Shown here one piece after another: positions 34,374 through 43,533 of a stretch of 64,000 nucleotides of DNA. Under the pieces are notes generated by a model that was not told the DNA's origin, ran no database searches, and saw nothing but the letters and a program-made list of their open reading frames with translations. Origin of the DNA: Lentisalinibacter sp964427415. Its GTDB lineage: Bacteria > Pseudomonadota > Gammaproteobacteria > Steroidobacterales > Woeseiaceae. The stretch spans positions 52,978 to 116,977 of the forward strand of contig CAYRUH010000005.1 in assembly GCA_964427415.1 (NCBI GenBank), read 5' to 3'. The translations under genes and the position numbers were made by a program. Position 1 is the stretch's first letter. Each line of letters begins with the position of its first letter.

Positions 34374-35296
34374 GCGCGATCCCGGAGACCTCGGACCAGC
34401 TGCGCGGGGGCGTGGATCCGAACCCGTCCGCACAGCCGGAGAGAACCGAGTCGATCTGGGGCAAGGCCGCCTATAAATTCAGCCGTGACCGCGCAGGCAT
34501 GATCGGGCTCGGTATTGTGCTGGTGTACTTCGTCATGGCGCTGGGCGTCTGGCTCGGGCTGTGGGCCACGGAGTGGAGTGACGTCGAAGGGCCCAAGTGG
34601 GCACCGATGAGCGCGGAACACTGGTTCGGCACCAATATCATCGGCCAGGACATATTCCAGCGCACCATCTACAGCACCAAGACCGCCTTCGAGATCGGCG
34701 TCATCGTGGCCGTGCTGTCCACGATCATCGGCGCATTTTTCGGGGCGCTGGCCGGTTTCTTCAGCGGCACCTGGATCGACGCGATCATCCTGTGGATGAA
34801 GGGTGTGCTGGACTCCATCCCCTTTTATCTGTTCGTGGCCGCCGTGGCCTTCGCGCTGGAGGGCAACCCCTGGTCCATGCACGTGGCCATGGTATCGGTG
34901 TTCTGGACCACCACCGGGCGGCTGGTGCGGGGCGAGGTGATCAAGCTCCGGAACTTCGAGTTCGTGGAGGCCTCGCGGGCCATCGGCGTACCCCAGACCA
35001 CGATCATTTTCCGCCACATCGTGCCTAACACCTTCCACATTCTGCTGGTGCAGGCCACTATCGTGTTCGTGGCCGCGATCAAGTCCGAGGTGATCCTGTC
35101 CTTCCTCGGTCTCGGCGTGCAGGACGGTGTGAGCTGGGGTCTGATGATCTCCGAGTCCACGCTGGAGGTGCTCGCCGGCTTCTTCAACAACTTCGTCTGG
35201 GCCTCGGTGTTCCTGTTCGGCCTGGTGATGGCGTTCAACATGTTCTCCGACGCACTGCAGGACGCGCTGGACCCGAAGAAGGTGGCCGACTCGTGA
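34370..35296 (+). CDS. Peptide-type ABC transporter permease 2 (DppC-like)
   Basis: A 308-residue partner permease. The N-terminal cytoplasmic OppC-type helix (IWGKAAYKFSRDRAGMIGLGIVLVYFVMALGVW) and HWFGTNIIGQDIFQRTIYSTKTAFEIGV are typical. The ATPase-docking loop is EASRAIGVPQTTIIFRHIVPNTFHILLVQ. Overlaps its neighbours by four bases on each side, consistent with co-translation of the membrane pair. Confidence 0.94.
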   Translation: MSAIPETSDQLRGGVDPNPSAQPERTESIWGKAAYKFSRDRAGMIGLGIVLVYFVMALGVWLGLWATEWSDVEGPKWAPMSAEHWFGTNIIGQDIFQRTIYSTKTAFEIGVIVAVLSTIIGAFFGALAGFFSGTWIDAIILWMKGVLDSIPFYLFVAAVAFALEGNPWSMHVAMVSVFWTTTGRLVRGEVIKLRNFEFVEASRAIGVPQTTIIFRHIVPNTFHILLVQATIVFVAAIKSEVILSFLGLGVQDGVSWGLMISESTLEVLAGFFNNFVWASVFLFGLVMAFNMFSDALQDALDPKKVADS

Positions 35297-36276
35297 ATGC
35301 CAGCGAGCCCGTGCTGAGCGTGCGCAACCTGGTGGTGGAGTTCACCACCCGCTACGGGCCGGTGCGCGCCGTGGACGGCGTGAGCTTCGACGTCTACCCT
35401 GACGAGACCCTGGGCATCGTGGGCGAGTCGGGCTGCGGCAAGACCGTGACCGGGCTGTCCATCCTCGGCCTCATCCCCTCGCCCCCCGGGCGCATCGTCT
35501 CCGGCGAGATCCGCCTTGGGGGCCGTGATCTCACGAAGATGCCCGAGGAGGATCTGCGGGACGTACGCGGCCACGAGATCTCCATGATCTTCCAGGAGCC
35601 GATGACGGCGCTGAACCCGGTGCTGACGGTAGGCAGCCAGATGGTCGACGTGCTGCGCCGGCACAAGCAGTACACGCGCCGGCAGGCCCGGGCCATGGCG
35701 GTGGAGATGCTGGCGCGGGTCGGCATCCCGGTACCGGACCAGCGCATCGACGAATATCCCCACGAGATGTCCGGCGGCATGCGCCAGCGGGTGATGATCG
35801 CCATGGCGCTGTCCTGCGACCCGAAGGTGCTGATTGCCGACGAACCCACCACCGCGCTGGATGTCACCACCCAGGCCCAGGTGCTGGAGCAGATCGTGAA
35901 GCTGCAGGAAGAGTTCCACATGGCGGTGGTGCTGATCACCCACGACCTGGGCGTGGTGGCCGAGACCTGTCACCGGGCGCTGGTGATGTACTGCGGCGAG
36001 GTCATTGAACGGGCCGAGATCGACCGTCTGTTCGAGGCGCCCCGCCATCCGTATTCGCGGGGGCTGCTCGATTCCATCCCCCGGCTCCGGGACGAGAAGC
36101 TCGCCGAGCTGCCCGTGATACCCGGCATGGTACCGGATCTCATGCATCTGCCCGCCGGCTGCCGTTTCGCAGACCGCTGCCCGCGCGCCGGGGACGACTG
36201 CCGCCGCGAGCGTCCCGTGCTCGACGGCGGGCCCGGCTCGCCCGCCGCCGTCTCCTGCTTCCATCCGCTGGCCTGA
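35293..36276 (+). CDS. Peptide-type ABC transporter ATPase 1 (DppD-like)
   Basis: A 327-residue nucleotide-binding subunit. Walker A GESGCGKTVT, signature SGGMRQRVMIAMAL, Walker B KVLIADEPTTALD and the switch His in LITHDLGVVAE are all present. The C-terminal part has the oligopeptide-transporter extension with PAGCRFADRCPRAGDDC, a Cys-rich segment that binds FeS in relatives. Starts on GTG overlapping the permease stop. Confidence 0.95.
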   Translation: MNASEPVLSVRNLVVEFTTRYGPVRAVDGVSFDVYPDETLGIVGESGCGKTVTGLSILGLIPSPPGRIVSGEIRLGGRDLTKMPEEDLRDVRGHEISMIFQEPMTALNPVLTVGSQMVDVLRRHKQYTRRQARAMAVEMLARVGIPVPDQRIDEYPHEMSGGMRQRVMIAMALSCDPKVLIADEPTTALDVTTQAQVLEQIVKLQEEFHMAVVLITHDLGVVAETCHRALVMYCGEVIERAEIDRLFEAPRHPYSRGLLDSIPRLRDEKLAELPVIPGMVPDLMHLPAGCRFADRCPRAGDDCRRERPVLDGGPGSPAAVSCFHPLA

Positions 36277-36285
36277 GGACGCGCC

Positions 36286-37284
36286 GTGCCAATGCCCCTG
36301 CTGAAAGTCGTCGACCTGAAGAAACACTTCCCGGTGCGCGGCGGGCTGTTGCGGCGGGTGCAGGCCTGGGTGCGGGCCGTGGACGGAGTGAGTTTCGAGC
36401 TGGAGCGCCAGCGCACGCTGGGGCTGGTCGGTGAGTCCGGCTGCGGCAAGTCGACGCTGGGCCGTGCCGTGCTGCGCCTCACCGAGCCGAGTGGCGGCGC
36501 GGTGCACCTCAACGGCGAGGACGTGCTGGCGCTGTCCCCGGGAGCGATGAAGGCCAGGCGCCGGGAGATGCAGATCATCTACCAGGATCCTTACGCCTCG
36601 CTCAGCCCCCGGCGCCTCATCGGCCAGACTATCCAGGAACCCCTGGACGTCCATGGCATCGGCACTCCTGCCGAGCGCCGCCGGCGGGTGGAGGAACTGC
36701 TGGATGTCGTCGGCCTCAGGAAGCAGGTGCTGTCACGCTACCCCCACGAGTTCTCCGGCGGCCAGCGCCAGCGCATCGGCATCGCGCGGGCTCTCGCCCT
36801 GAACCCAAGCTTCATCGTGGCCGACGAGCCTGTCTCTGCGCTGGACGTCTCGGTGCAGTCCCAGGTGCTGAACGTCATCGCCCGGCTGCAGTGCGAGTAC
36901 GGCATCGCTTTCCTGTTCATCTCCCACGACCTGGCTGTCATCCAGCACGTCAGCGACGACGTGGGCGTGATGTATCTCGGGGCGCTGGTGGAGTTCGCTA
37001 CCAGCGAGGACCTGTACCGGGACCCGAAGCATCCCTACACCCGGGCGCTGATGTCGGCCATACCGGTGCCGGACGTGAAGCGGAAGTCGAAGCGCATCGT
37101 GCTGGGCGGCGACGTGCCCTCGCCCATGCACCCGCCGCCGGGCTGCCCCTTTCATCCGCGCTGTCCGGAGGCGATGCCCCAGTGCAGGGAGGTGGTGCCA
37201 TCCCGGGTCAACGCGGGCACTGCCGCGAAACCCCATTACGTGCGGTGCCACCTCTATACCGACGCCGGCCCGGCGCCCGCCTGA
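36286..37284 (+). CDS. Peptide-type ABC transporter ATPase 2 (DppF-like)
   Basis: A 332-residue second nucleotide-binding subunit. Walker A GESGCGKSTLG, signature FSGGQRQRIGIARAL, Walker B FIVADEPVSALD and switch ISHDLAVIQHVS. The C-terminal extension PPPGCPFHPRCPEAMPQC matches the family Cys-rich segment. The GTG at 36286 has GAGG seven bases upstream and is preferred to ATG 36292. Last gene of the transporter operon; it faces the PPK2 gene 25 bases away. Confidence 0.95.
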   Translation: MPMPLLKVVDLKKHFPVRGGLLRRVQAWVRAVDGVSFELERQRTLGLVGESGCGKSTLGRAVLRLTEPSGGAVHLNGEDVLALSPGAMKARRREMQIIYQDPYASLSPRRLIGQTIQEPLDVHGIGTPAERRRRVEELLDVVGLRKQVLSRYPHEFSGGQRQRIGIARALALNPSFIVADEPVSALDVSVQSQVLNVIARLQCEYGIAFLFISHDLAVIQHVSDDVGVMYLGALVEFATSEDLYRDPKHPYTRALMSAIPVPDVKRKSKRIVLGGDVPSPMHPPPGCPFHPRCPEAMPQCREVVPSRVNAGTAAKPHYVRCHLYTDAGPAPA

Positions 37285-37309
37285 CCGTCGGCGGTCACCG
37301 CGCCGGCAC

Positions 37310-38824
37310 TCAGCACCCACCCAGCTTCTGCTCCAGGTGTTCGACGATGGCGTCGATCACCTTCACGCGGGCGTAATGCTTGTCATCGCCTTCCACCAGA
37401 ATCCAGGGTGCCGGCCGGGTGCTGGTGTACTGGATCATGTCGTGAGCGGCCAGGGCGTAGTCGTCCCAGCGTTCCCGGTTGCGCCAGTCCTCGTCGGTGA
37501 GTTTCCAGTGCTTGTAGGCGGACTCGGCGCGCTGCCTGAAGCGGACCAGCTGCTCGTCCTTGCTGACGTGCAGCCAGAACTTCATCAGCAGCATCCCCCG
37601 GTCGGTGATCTGCCACTCGAAGTCGTTGATCTCGTTATAGGCACGGCGCCAGTCGTCTTCGCTGGCAAAGCCCTCGGTGCGCTCCACGAGTACGCGGCCG
37701 TACCAGCTGCGGTCAAAGATGGCGACGTGTCCGGCCCGCGGCAGACGTCGCCAGAAACGCCACAGATAGTGCTGGGCGCGCTCCTCTTCCGTCGGCGCAG
37801 CAAACTGGTGCACACGATAGGTGCGCGCATCGAGGCTCCACACGGTCCGGCGGATGGCACCGCCCTTGCCCGCGGCGTCGGGACCCTCGAAGACGAGTAC
37901 CGTCGACAATCCCTCGGCCGTGGCCTGGCGAGCCAGTTCGCCCAGACGGGCCCGGCGCTTCTTCAGCATTTTCTTGTAGCCCCGGCGCGGCGCGGAAAGG
38001 GAGAGGTCCAGCCGATCGAAGACCGTGAGCCTGCGCGCGGGATCTTCCTCGCTATCCTCGCGGTGGGTCGTCGCCGGCCCGGTCTGGCGCTCCCGGGCAG
38101 CCTGACGCTCGTGCTGCTCGAGGTGGCGCCGGAGTTCGGCGACGAGGATTTCGCCCACCCGCAGGTGGCGGAAGTTCTCGTCGGCACCCTCGACGATATA
38201 CCAGGGTGCCAGCGCCCGGTTCGTGCGCGTGATGATCTTCTCGGCAGCGGCGATGAAGGTGTCGTAGTTTTCGTGGTTGCACCAATCCTGCTCGCCCACC
38301 TTGTAGGCGAGCGCCGGGTCGGCGGACAACGCCTCCAGCCGCTCCTTCTGCCGGTCACGGCTGAGATGCATCCAGAACTTGAAGATCAGCGCGCCGTCGT
38401 CGCCCAGCGCATTCTCGAAACGGATGATCTCGCCCAGCCGGTCGTCGAAGAGGTTCTCGTCGAGTTCGCCGTAGACCCTCTTGAGCAAGGGGCGCGAGTA
38501 GCGCCCGCTCAGGAACAGGCCGGTGCGTCCCTTTGGCGGCAGATCCAGCCAGTAGCGCCAGAATCGGGGCCGGGCACGCTCCTCGGCGGTGGGGTCCTGG
38601 TAACCGATGGTGCGGACGAAGCGGGGATCCATCCACTTGTTGAGGGTGTTCACGGTGGTGGACTTGCCCGCGCCGTCGACGCCGGCGAAATCGACGATGA
38701 CCGGGAAGCGGGCCAGCTCGAGGGTGCGGTACTGCAATTCCAGCAACTCGCCGCGCAAAGCTTTCTCGCGCTCCTTGAATTCGGCCTTGGCGACGCTCTG
38801 GCCGAGTTCGGCGGTATCGAACAT
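37310..38824 (-). CDS. Two-domain PPK2 polyphosphate kinase (polyphosphate:AMP phosphotransferase type)
   Basis: A 504-residue fusion of two PPK2 domains. Domain 1 (about 20-250) has Walker A VDFAGVDGAGKSTTVN and SGRYSRPLLKRVYGE; domain 2 (about 280-500) has VFEGPDAAGKGGAIRRTVW and FDRSWYGRVLVERTEGF. The second is the more canonical and probably catalytic. This two-domain form is known for enzymes that move phosphate from polyphosphate to AMP (or ADP). The ATG at 38824 gives the family start MFDTAELG. Convergent with the transporter and divergent from DUF3422. Confidence 0.9.
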   Translation of the reverse strand: MFDTAELGQSVAKAEFKEREKALRGELLELQYRTLELARFPVIVDFAGVDGAGKSTTVNTLNKWMDPRFVRTIGYQDPTAEERARPRFWRYWLDLPPKGRTGLFLSGRYSRPLLKRVYGELDENLFDDRLGEIIRFENALGDDGALIFKFWMHLSRDRQKERLEALSADPALAYKVGEQDWCNHENYDTFIAAAEKIITRTNRALAPWYIVEGADENFRHLRVGEILVAELRRHLEQHERQAARERQTGPATTHREDSEEDPARRLTVFDRLDLSLSAPRRGYKKMLKKRRARLGELARQATAEGLSTVLVFEGPDAAGKGGAIRRTVWSLDARTYRVHQFAAPTEEERAQHYLWRFWRRLPRAGHVAIFDRSWYGRVLVERTEGFASEDDWRRAYNEINDFEWQITDRGMLLMKFWLHVSKDEQLVRFRQRAESAYKHWKLTDEDWRNRERWDDYALAAHDMIQYTSTRPAPWILVEGDDKHYARVKVIDAIVEHLEQKLGGC

Positions 38825-38951
38825 GGCTGCTCCGTGGGCAATCCGTAATCGGGTCGTCACGTCGTATTCTAACGCGGCGGGCGCGCGCATCGCCCGGCGC
38901 GATGCTAGGATGCTGGCGGGCACGACGAGTCAAGGGTACAGGGAGTCGAGC

Positions 38952-40238
38952 ATGGAAGAGCAATATGTCGCGAAGCTGGATGCGACGGCCCGGCGGCTCT
39001 ATGAGGAGATCCACGCGCGGCCGTTCCCGAAGATCATCCCGCCCACCTCGGTACGACACCTGGTGACGATGACGGCGGACGTCGAGGCGGACGACATCAT
39101 CAACCATTTCTACGCCCTGGTCGGCAGGTCTCCCCCCGCGGACATGCCAGGGTCGAACACCCTCCTGCTCGAGGGCGACGGTTACAACGTGCGCCTCGAG
39201 CGGCACCGCGAATTCTGCTCCTACCTGTTCATCTGGCAGAACGAATCTCCGGACGGCATGCTGGTGCGCAAACGGATGGCGCCGGAGAAATGGCTGGCCG
39301 AGCTGCCGGGCCGCCTGATGATCCACAACAGCGTAAAGCTGATCCCGGACGATTACACCGAGATCGACGCGAGCAAGGTCCGCGAACACCTGGAGAACCA
39401 CACGGTGACCGGTGCCCGGGTGATGGGAGGGCACGCGACGATCTGGACCAGTTTCCGGCTGCACAGCGACGCCAGCGCCCGCTACGTCGTCTTCGTCGGC
39501 GATCTCAGGCCGGCACAGACCGGCCAGCTCCTGCAACTGCTGGTGGAACTCGAGACCTACCGTATCCTCGCCCTGCTGGGCTTTCCGCTGGCCCGCAGCA
39601 TGACCGCCGAACTCGCCCGCATCAACACCGGCCTGTCGGCGCTGCTGGAGCAGTTGCGCCACGCCGATACCATGGAGGGGGAACGGGAAATCCTGTTCAA
39701 TATCACCGAACTCTCGGCCAGCCTCGAAGAGTTGCAGACCCGCTCCAGCTTCCGCTTCGGCGCGACCCGCGCCTACTATCAACTGGTAAACGAGCGCCTG
39801 GAGGCTTTGAATGAGGAGCCGTGCGGACGGCTACCGATGCTCTCCACGTTCCTCGGCCGCCGGCTCGGCCCGGCGATGCGCACGGTCACGGCCATCCAGT
39901 CGGAGATCCTGCAGATCTCCGGACGTCTGTCCTCGGCCACCTCACTGCTGCAGGCGAGGGTTAATCTGCACCTGCAGGAGCAGAACCGGACGCTGCTGTC
40001 GTCCATGGACCGGCGCAGCCGGATGCAGCTGCGGCTGCAGTCCACGGTGGAAGGCCTCTCCGTGGCCGCCATCACGTATTACTCGGTGGGGCTGCTGGAC
40101 AGGCCCTACGGTCTGCTGGAGCAGATGGGACTGATCCCGAGCGGGCGAATACTCTCCGCGTTGTCGGTCATCCCCGTAGCCGGGCTGGTCTGGTTTCTTA
40201 TCCGCCGGGTGCGGCGACGGGTGGAGAGAGAGGCGTAG
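38952..40238 (+). CDS. DUF3422 membrane protein
   Basis: A 428-residue protein of the DUF3422 family, function unknown. The N-terminal domain starts YEEIHARPFPKIIPPTSVRHLV, typical of the family. A coiled-coil region spans about residues 240-370 (LARINTGLSALLEQLRHADTMEGEREILFNITELSASLEELQTR and after). Two C-terminal membrane segments follow, VAAITYYSVGLLDRPYGLL and LSALSVIPVAGLVWFLIRR. It is probably anchored at the inner membrane by its C-terminus with the bulk in the cytoplasm. Confidence 0.9.
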   Translation: MEEQYVAKLDATARRLYEEIHARPFPKIIPPTSVRHLVTMTADVEADDIINHFYALVGRSPPADMPGSNTLLLEGDGYNVRLERHREFCSYLFIWQNESPDGMLVRKRMAPEKWLAELPGRLMIHNSVKLIPDDYTEIDASKVREHLENHTVTGARVMGGHATIWTSFRLHSDASARYVVFVGDLRPAQTGQLLQLLVELETYRILALLGFPLARSMTAELARINTGLSALLEQLRHADTMEGEREILFNITELSASLEELQTRSSFRFGATRAYYQLVNERLEALNEEPCGRLPMLSTFLGRRLGPAMRTVTAIQSEILQISGRLSSATSLLQARVNLHLQEQNRTLLSSMDRRSRMQLRLQSTVEGLSVAAITYYSVGLLDRPYGLLEQMGLIPSGRILSALSVIPVAGLVWFLIRRVRRRVEREA

Positions 40239-40263
40239 ACCGGGACGAGGTCGCCGCGCCACA

Positions 40264-40294
40264 GGAGAAGCGCCGCACGAGGCGGCGCTTCTCC
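40264..40294. terminator. Strong hairpin between convergent DUF3422 and pufC
   Basis: Perfect 13-base arms GGAGAAGCGCCGC (40264-40276) and GCGGCGCTTCTCC (40282-40294) with a five-base loop. No clear T-run follows in either direction, but its place between two convergent genes fits a two-way terminator or a 3'-end stabiliser for the long puf transcript. Confidence 0.7.
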
Positions 40295-40348
40295 ATGGGC
40301 CCAGCCTCTGGCGGGCCGCGTGCCGATTCGCTGTTCCCGCGCTGGCCC

Positions 40349-41383
40349 TCAGGGGGCCAGGTTGGGATAATCCGGCAACATGCTCTGACCGTTAAGGGGC
40401 TTGTTCACGCCGCGGTGACAGGTTGCGCAGTTGGCCTTCGGTGCGTCGCCCGTCGGCCCGAGACGTTTCTCGGGGTAGACCGGCTGCAAAGGCTCCATCC
40501 ACTCGTTGTTGAGTTCACGCAACATGCTGATTGCGTGCCATGAGTTTAGCCGCATCGGTGTGCTTTGTTCCCAGACGCTGAATGCGCGGCTGTTGTGGCA
40601 ATAGGTGCAATTGACGCCGAGAGAAGTCGACATGTGCATCATGAGGCCGTAGGTATGTTCCGTCGCCTGGATGCTCGCACCCGACCCGACTTTCTTCGGC
40701 AATGCCGTATCGCCGATCACGCGGACCTGCTCGTACTGGTCGAGAAATGTCGTGAACGGATCGCCGGGCAATGACGCGTAGGCCACCGCTGCCATACCGC
40801 CGATATTCTGCGTCCCGTTGGCGGCAGTGAAACCGCTGGCCGAATCCCTGGGCGGCTTCTCGAACCAGATCTCAGCCGGTACGTTCTGGCCACGGTGGCA
40901 GGTGTAACAGGTCACACCGGTCTGCTTCACATGGTCCTGCCAGTTAGCGTTGATGTCCAGGTTCATCTGCAGCATCTTCCGCGACACGGTCTTCGTGTAG
41001 AGCAGGTCGTCGGCGAAGTTTTCGCCGACATGGCAGTAGTTGCAGCCCTGCTCCGGCGACACCCATTCGGTGATGGCCAGCATCAAACGAGTGAACTCGC
41101 CCACGGAGAGGTCACCGAGTACCTGGACGTTCTGGTAGATATCCCTCGCCTTCGGGCCGTCGGTGGTCGTCGGCGGCTGAGGCGCAGGCACCTTGTGCAG
41201 GTCCGCATTCCCGGCGACAGTTTCGGGACTATTGACGAGTTCCATGCCGGTGCCGCGATAGCCGACCTGCTCGGTCTCCTGGGGCGGCCACTCGCAGCCG
41301 GCGGCGGCGAGCAGCACGGCGGCCGTCAACAGCAATCCTGGCAACGCTCGTAACCCTGCGGGCTTCATTATCCGGTTTTTCAT
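40349..41383 (-). CDS. pufC: Reaction-centre tetraheme cytochrome c subunit
   Basis: A 344-residue periplasmic cytochrome that reduces the photo-oxidised special pair. Four heme sites occur in order: CNYCH, CYTCH, CTYCH and CATCH. A lipoprotein signal ends LAAAGC (Cys30), so it is held to the membrane by lipid as in other bound PufC proteins. Met ligands lie in the helices before each heme site (for example LMLAITEWVSPEQGCNYCH). Last gene of the puf operon; ATGA overlap with pufM. Confidence 0.96.
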   Translation of the reverse strand: MKNRIMKPAGLRALPGLLLTAAVLLAAAGCEWPPQETEQVGYRGTGMELVNSPETVAGNADLHKVPAPQPPTTTDGPKARDIYQNVQVLGDLSVGEFTRLMLAITEWVSPEQGCNYCHVGENFADDLLYTKTVSRKMLQMNLDINANWQDHVKQTGVTCYTCHRGQNVPAEIWFEKPPRDSASGFTAANGTQNIGGMAAVAYASLPGDPFTTFLDQYEQVRVIGDTALPKKVGSGASIQATEHTYGLMMHMSTSLGVNCTYCHNSRAFSVWEQSTPMRLNSWHAISMLRELNNEWMEPLQPVYPEKRLGPTGDAPKANCATCHRGVNKPLNGQSMLPDYPNLAP

Positions 41384-42360
41384 TGCGGACCTCCCGGCAG
41401 CATGCCCGGATCCTGCGGGACTTCGGGGAAGACCAGCGGGTAAGCCGGAGCGATGCCGTGCTTGACACCCCACAGGTACCAGTTATCAACCACCGTGCCG
41501 GTCAGCAGTATGCCGATACCGCCGGTGAGCGGGCACAGTACCGCGAACCACCACGCCCAGCGGTGGATGGACTCGATGTTTGCATTGAAGCCCATCGTCC
41601 AGCGCCAGAATAGTCCCATCCGCTCCGAGGCGGTACCACGGTCCATGATCTGTTCAACCTCCCGATCGCCACCGTAGCGCCCCGTCGCCAGCACCGTGGC
41701 GCCGTGCATCGCGAACAGCAGGGTCGCGCCGTACAGGAAAGCGATGGAGAGCATATGGAACGGGTTATAGAACAGGTTGCCGTAGCGGATCGAGAAGGCC
41801 GCGGTCCAGTCCAGATGGGGGAAAATGCCGAACGGTACCGCCTCACCCCAGCTCCCCATCAGCACCGGCCGGATGAAACCGAGCACCAGGTACAGCCAGA
41901 TGGCGGCCGCGAAGGCCCAGGCCACATGGGTACCCATGCCGAGCGCGCGGGCGCGCCGGTACATCCTGAGCCACCACAGGCCGATGGACGCGGTCAGAAA
42001 GAAACCCGCGACGAGCCACCAGCCGCCTTCCGCGAGCGGCGGCAGACTGAGGCCGTATTCGGGCGACGGCGGCTCGAGTGCGAGCCAGGGCAGCTGCCGG
42101 ACGAATTCTACGGGATCCCAGTTGACCGAGGCCCACATGTTCAGGCCGATGATCTCGATCGCTATGAATCCGCAGATGAGCGACGAGAGTCCCAGCCAGC
42201 CCAGATAGATCGGGCCCACCTGGGCGTCGCCGATCTTGCCAAACCAGTACCGCAATCTTGGTGTACCGAGCCGTGGCCAGCTCCCGGGCGGCAGGGCCAC
42301 TCCGGGTTCGGGCGGCATGTTCACCTGCACCTGGGTAAATATGTTCTGGTATTGCGCCAT
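41380..42360 (-). CDS. pufM: Photosynthetic reaction centre M subunit
   Basis: A 326-residue membrane subunit that binds, with PufL, the special-pair bacteriochlorophylls, pheophytins, quinones and iron. Five membrane helices are visible. Conserved text: FGIFPHLDWTAAFSIRYGNLFYNPFHMLSIAFLYGATLLFAMHG (helix D with the special-pair His and iron-ligand His) and GFNANIESIHRWAWWFAVLCPLTGGIGILL (helix E iron ligand). It follows pufL by 15 bases and overlaps pufC by four. Confidence 0.97.
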   Translation of the reverse strand: MAQYQNIFTQVQVNMPPEPGVALPPGSWPRLGTPRLRYWFGKIGDAQVGPIYLGWLGLSSLICGFIAIEIIGLNMWASVNWDPVEFVRQLPWLALEPPSPEYGLSLPPLAEGGWWLVAGFFLTASIGLWWLRMYRRARALGMGTHVAWAFAAAIWLYLVLGFIRPVLMGSWGEAVPFGIFPHLDWTAAFSIRYGNLFYNPFHMLSIAFLYGATLLFAMHGATVLATGRYGGDREVEQIMDRGTASERMGLFWRWTMGFNANIESIHRWAWWFAVLCPLTGGIGILLTGTVVDNWYLWGVKHGIAPAYPLVFPEVPQDPGMLPGGPQ

Positions 42361-42375
42361 TTCTTGTCCCCTTTC

Positions 42376-43200
42376 CTAGCGCCAGATCGGCAGATCGAGC
42401 CACCAGTTCCACCACTCGGGCCAGCCGCGCGTCCAGAACGGGCCGCTGATCACGATGCAGACCGCGCTCCAGAACCCGGCCGACAGGGCCAGGAAAAGGC
42501 CGAGGCGGTGGATGCCGAGCGCGCCGATGGAATAACCGATCGCATCACGGAAGTAGGTGTTCTCGTGTTCGCCGCCTTTCACTACCTGGCCCTTCTTCGG
42601 GTTGGACGCCGACAGGATCAGCGCACCGTGCAGCGACAGTGCCAGTGTCGTCGTGAAGAAAAAGGTCACCGCGAGCATGTGCGCGGGGTTGTAGTGGAAG
42701 TGCAGGTACTGGTAGCCCACGTTGGAGACCCAGTCGAGATGACTGAGTATCCCGTACGGGAAGCCGTGCCCCCAGGCACCCAGCAGCACCGGCCGGATCA
42801 CCACGAGCGTGAAGTACGCGAAGATGGCCACGCCGTAGGCGACGGGGACGTGATAACCCATCCCGAGCTTGCGTGATATCTCCGCCTGGCGCAGCGCCCA
42901 TGAGATGAATGCGCCGAGTGCGCAGAAGGTGATGAGCTGCCAGAGCCCCCCTTCCCTGAGCGGTGCGAGGGCGAGACCATAGCTCAGATCCGGCGGTGCG
43001 ATATTGATCTGCCAGATATTCCAGGTCGGCCCTATCGCCGCGCCATAGATGATCAGGAGCGTACCGAGCACGGTGAAGAAGATGGTGGTGACTCCGAAGA
43101 AGCCGACCCAGAAAGGACCGACCCAGAAGTCGAACAGGTCGCCACCGATAAACGTACCGCCACGGACGCGATATTTTCTTTCGAAGCTGAGCATCGCCAT
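42376..43200 (-). CDS. pufL: Photosynthetic reaction centre L subunit
   Basis: A 274-residue five-helix subunit. The opening MAMLSFERKYRVRGGTFIGGDLFDFWVGPFWVGFFG is the PufL hallmark. HLDWVSNVGYQYLHFHYNPAHMLAVTFFFTTTLALSLHG carries pigment and iron His residues, and IGALGIHRLGLFLAL the second iron ligand. GGAGAATAAA precedes the ATG. It is separated from pufA by a 114-base spacer with a strong hairpin. Confidence 0.97.
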   Translation of the reverse strand: MAMLSFERKYRVRGGTFIGGDLFDFWVGPFWVGFFGVTTIFFTVLGTLLIIYGAAIGPTWNIWQINIAPPDLSYGLALAPLREGGLWQLITFCALGAFISWALRQAEISRKLGMGYHVPVAYGVAIFAYFTLVVIRPVLLGAWGHGFPYGILSHLDWVSNVGYQYLHFHYNPAHMLAVTFFFTTTLALSLHGALILSASNPKKGQVVKGGEHENTYFRDAIGYSIGALGIHRLGLFLALSAGFWSAVCIVISGPFWTRGWPEWWNWWLDLPIWR

Positions 43201-43255
43201 CGCTTTATTCTCCGTCAGGTCCGCGCTCGCGCGCGGCACCATTAAGTCCGCAGAG

Positions 43256-43297
43256 GGTGGCGGGCAGGGTCGGGCAGGTCCCGGCCTGCCCACCACC
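43256..43297 (-). promoter_or_regulatory. Intercistronic hairpin between pufA and pufL
   Basis: Outer arms 43256-43268 and 43285-43297 pair in 12 of 13 positions. An alternative shorter hairpin uses GGGCAGG (43272-43278) with CCTGCCC (43285-43291) around a six-base loop. Hairpins at this place in other purple bacteria protect the pufBA part of the mRNA so that LH1 is made in excess over the reaction centre; the same role is inferred here. Confidence 0.65.
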
Positions 43298-43314
43298 TCC
43301 GGCGGTTGACGCTG

Positions 43315-43521
43315 TTACGTCAATCTGGCGACCCTTGCGGGCTGCTCGAGCGGCGCGGTCGCCGCCGGCAGGTCCGTTGCCGAAGCACTCGGGCCTTCCA
43401 TCCAGTTGAACCGATCCGTGCTGAGCAGGATGAAGTGGATCAACAGGGCCAGTACGAACAGGAAAGTGAACAACGCGACGAGCGTTCTCCGCGGATCGAA
43501 TAGTTGCCATATACGCCACAT
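43315..43521 (-). CDS. pufA: LH1 antenna alpha chain
   Basis: A 68-residue light-harvesting 1 alpha polypeptide. MWRIWQLFDPRRTLVALFTF is the family N-terminus; one membrane helix follows with the bacteriochlorophyll-ligand His29 in ALLIHFILLSTDRFNW. The C-terminal 25 residues are Ala/Pro-rich. It starts 12 bases after pufB, in the usual pufBA order. Confidence 0.95.
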   Translation of the reverse strand: MWRIWQLFDPRRTLVALFTFLFVLALLIHFILLSTDRFNWMEGPSASATDLPAATAPLEQPARVARLT

Positions 43522-43533
43522 ATTCTGTCCCCC

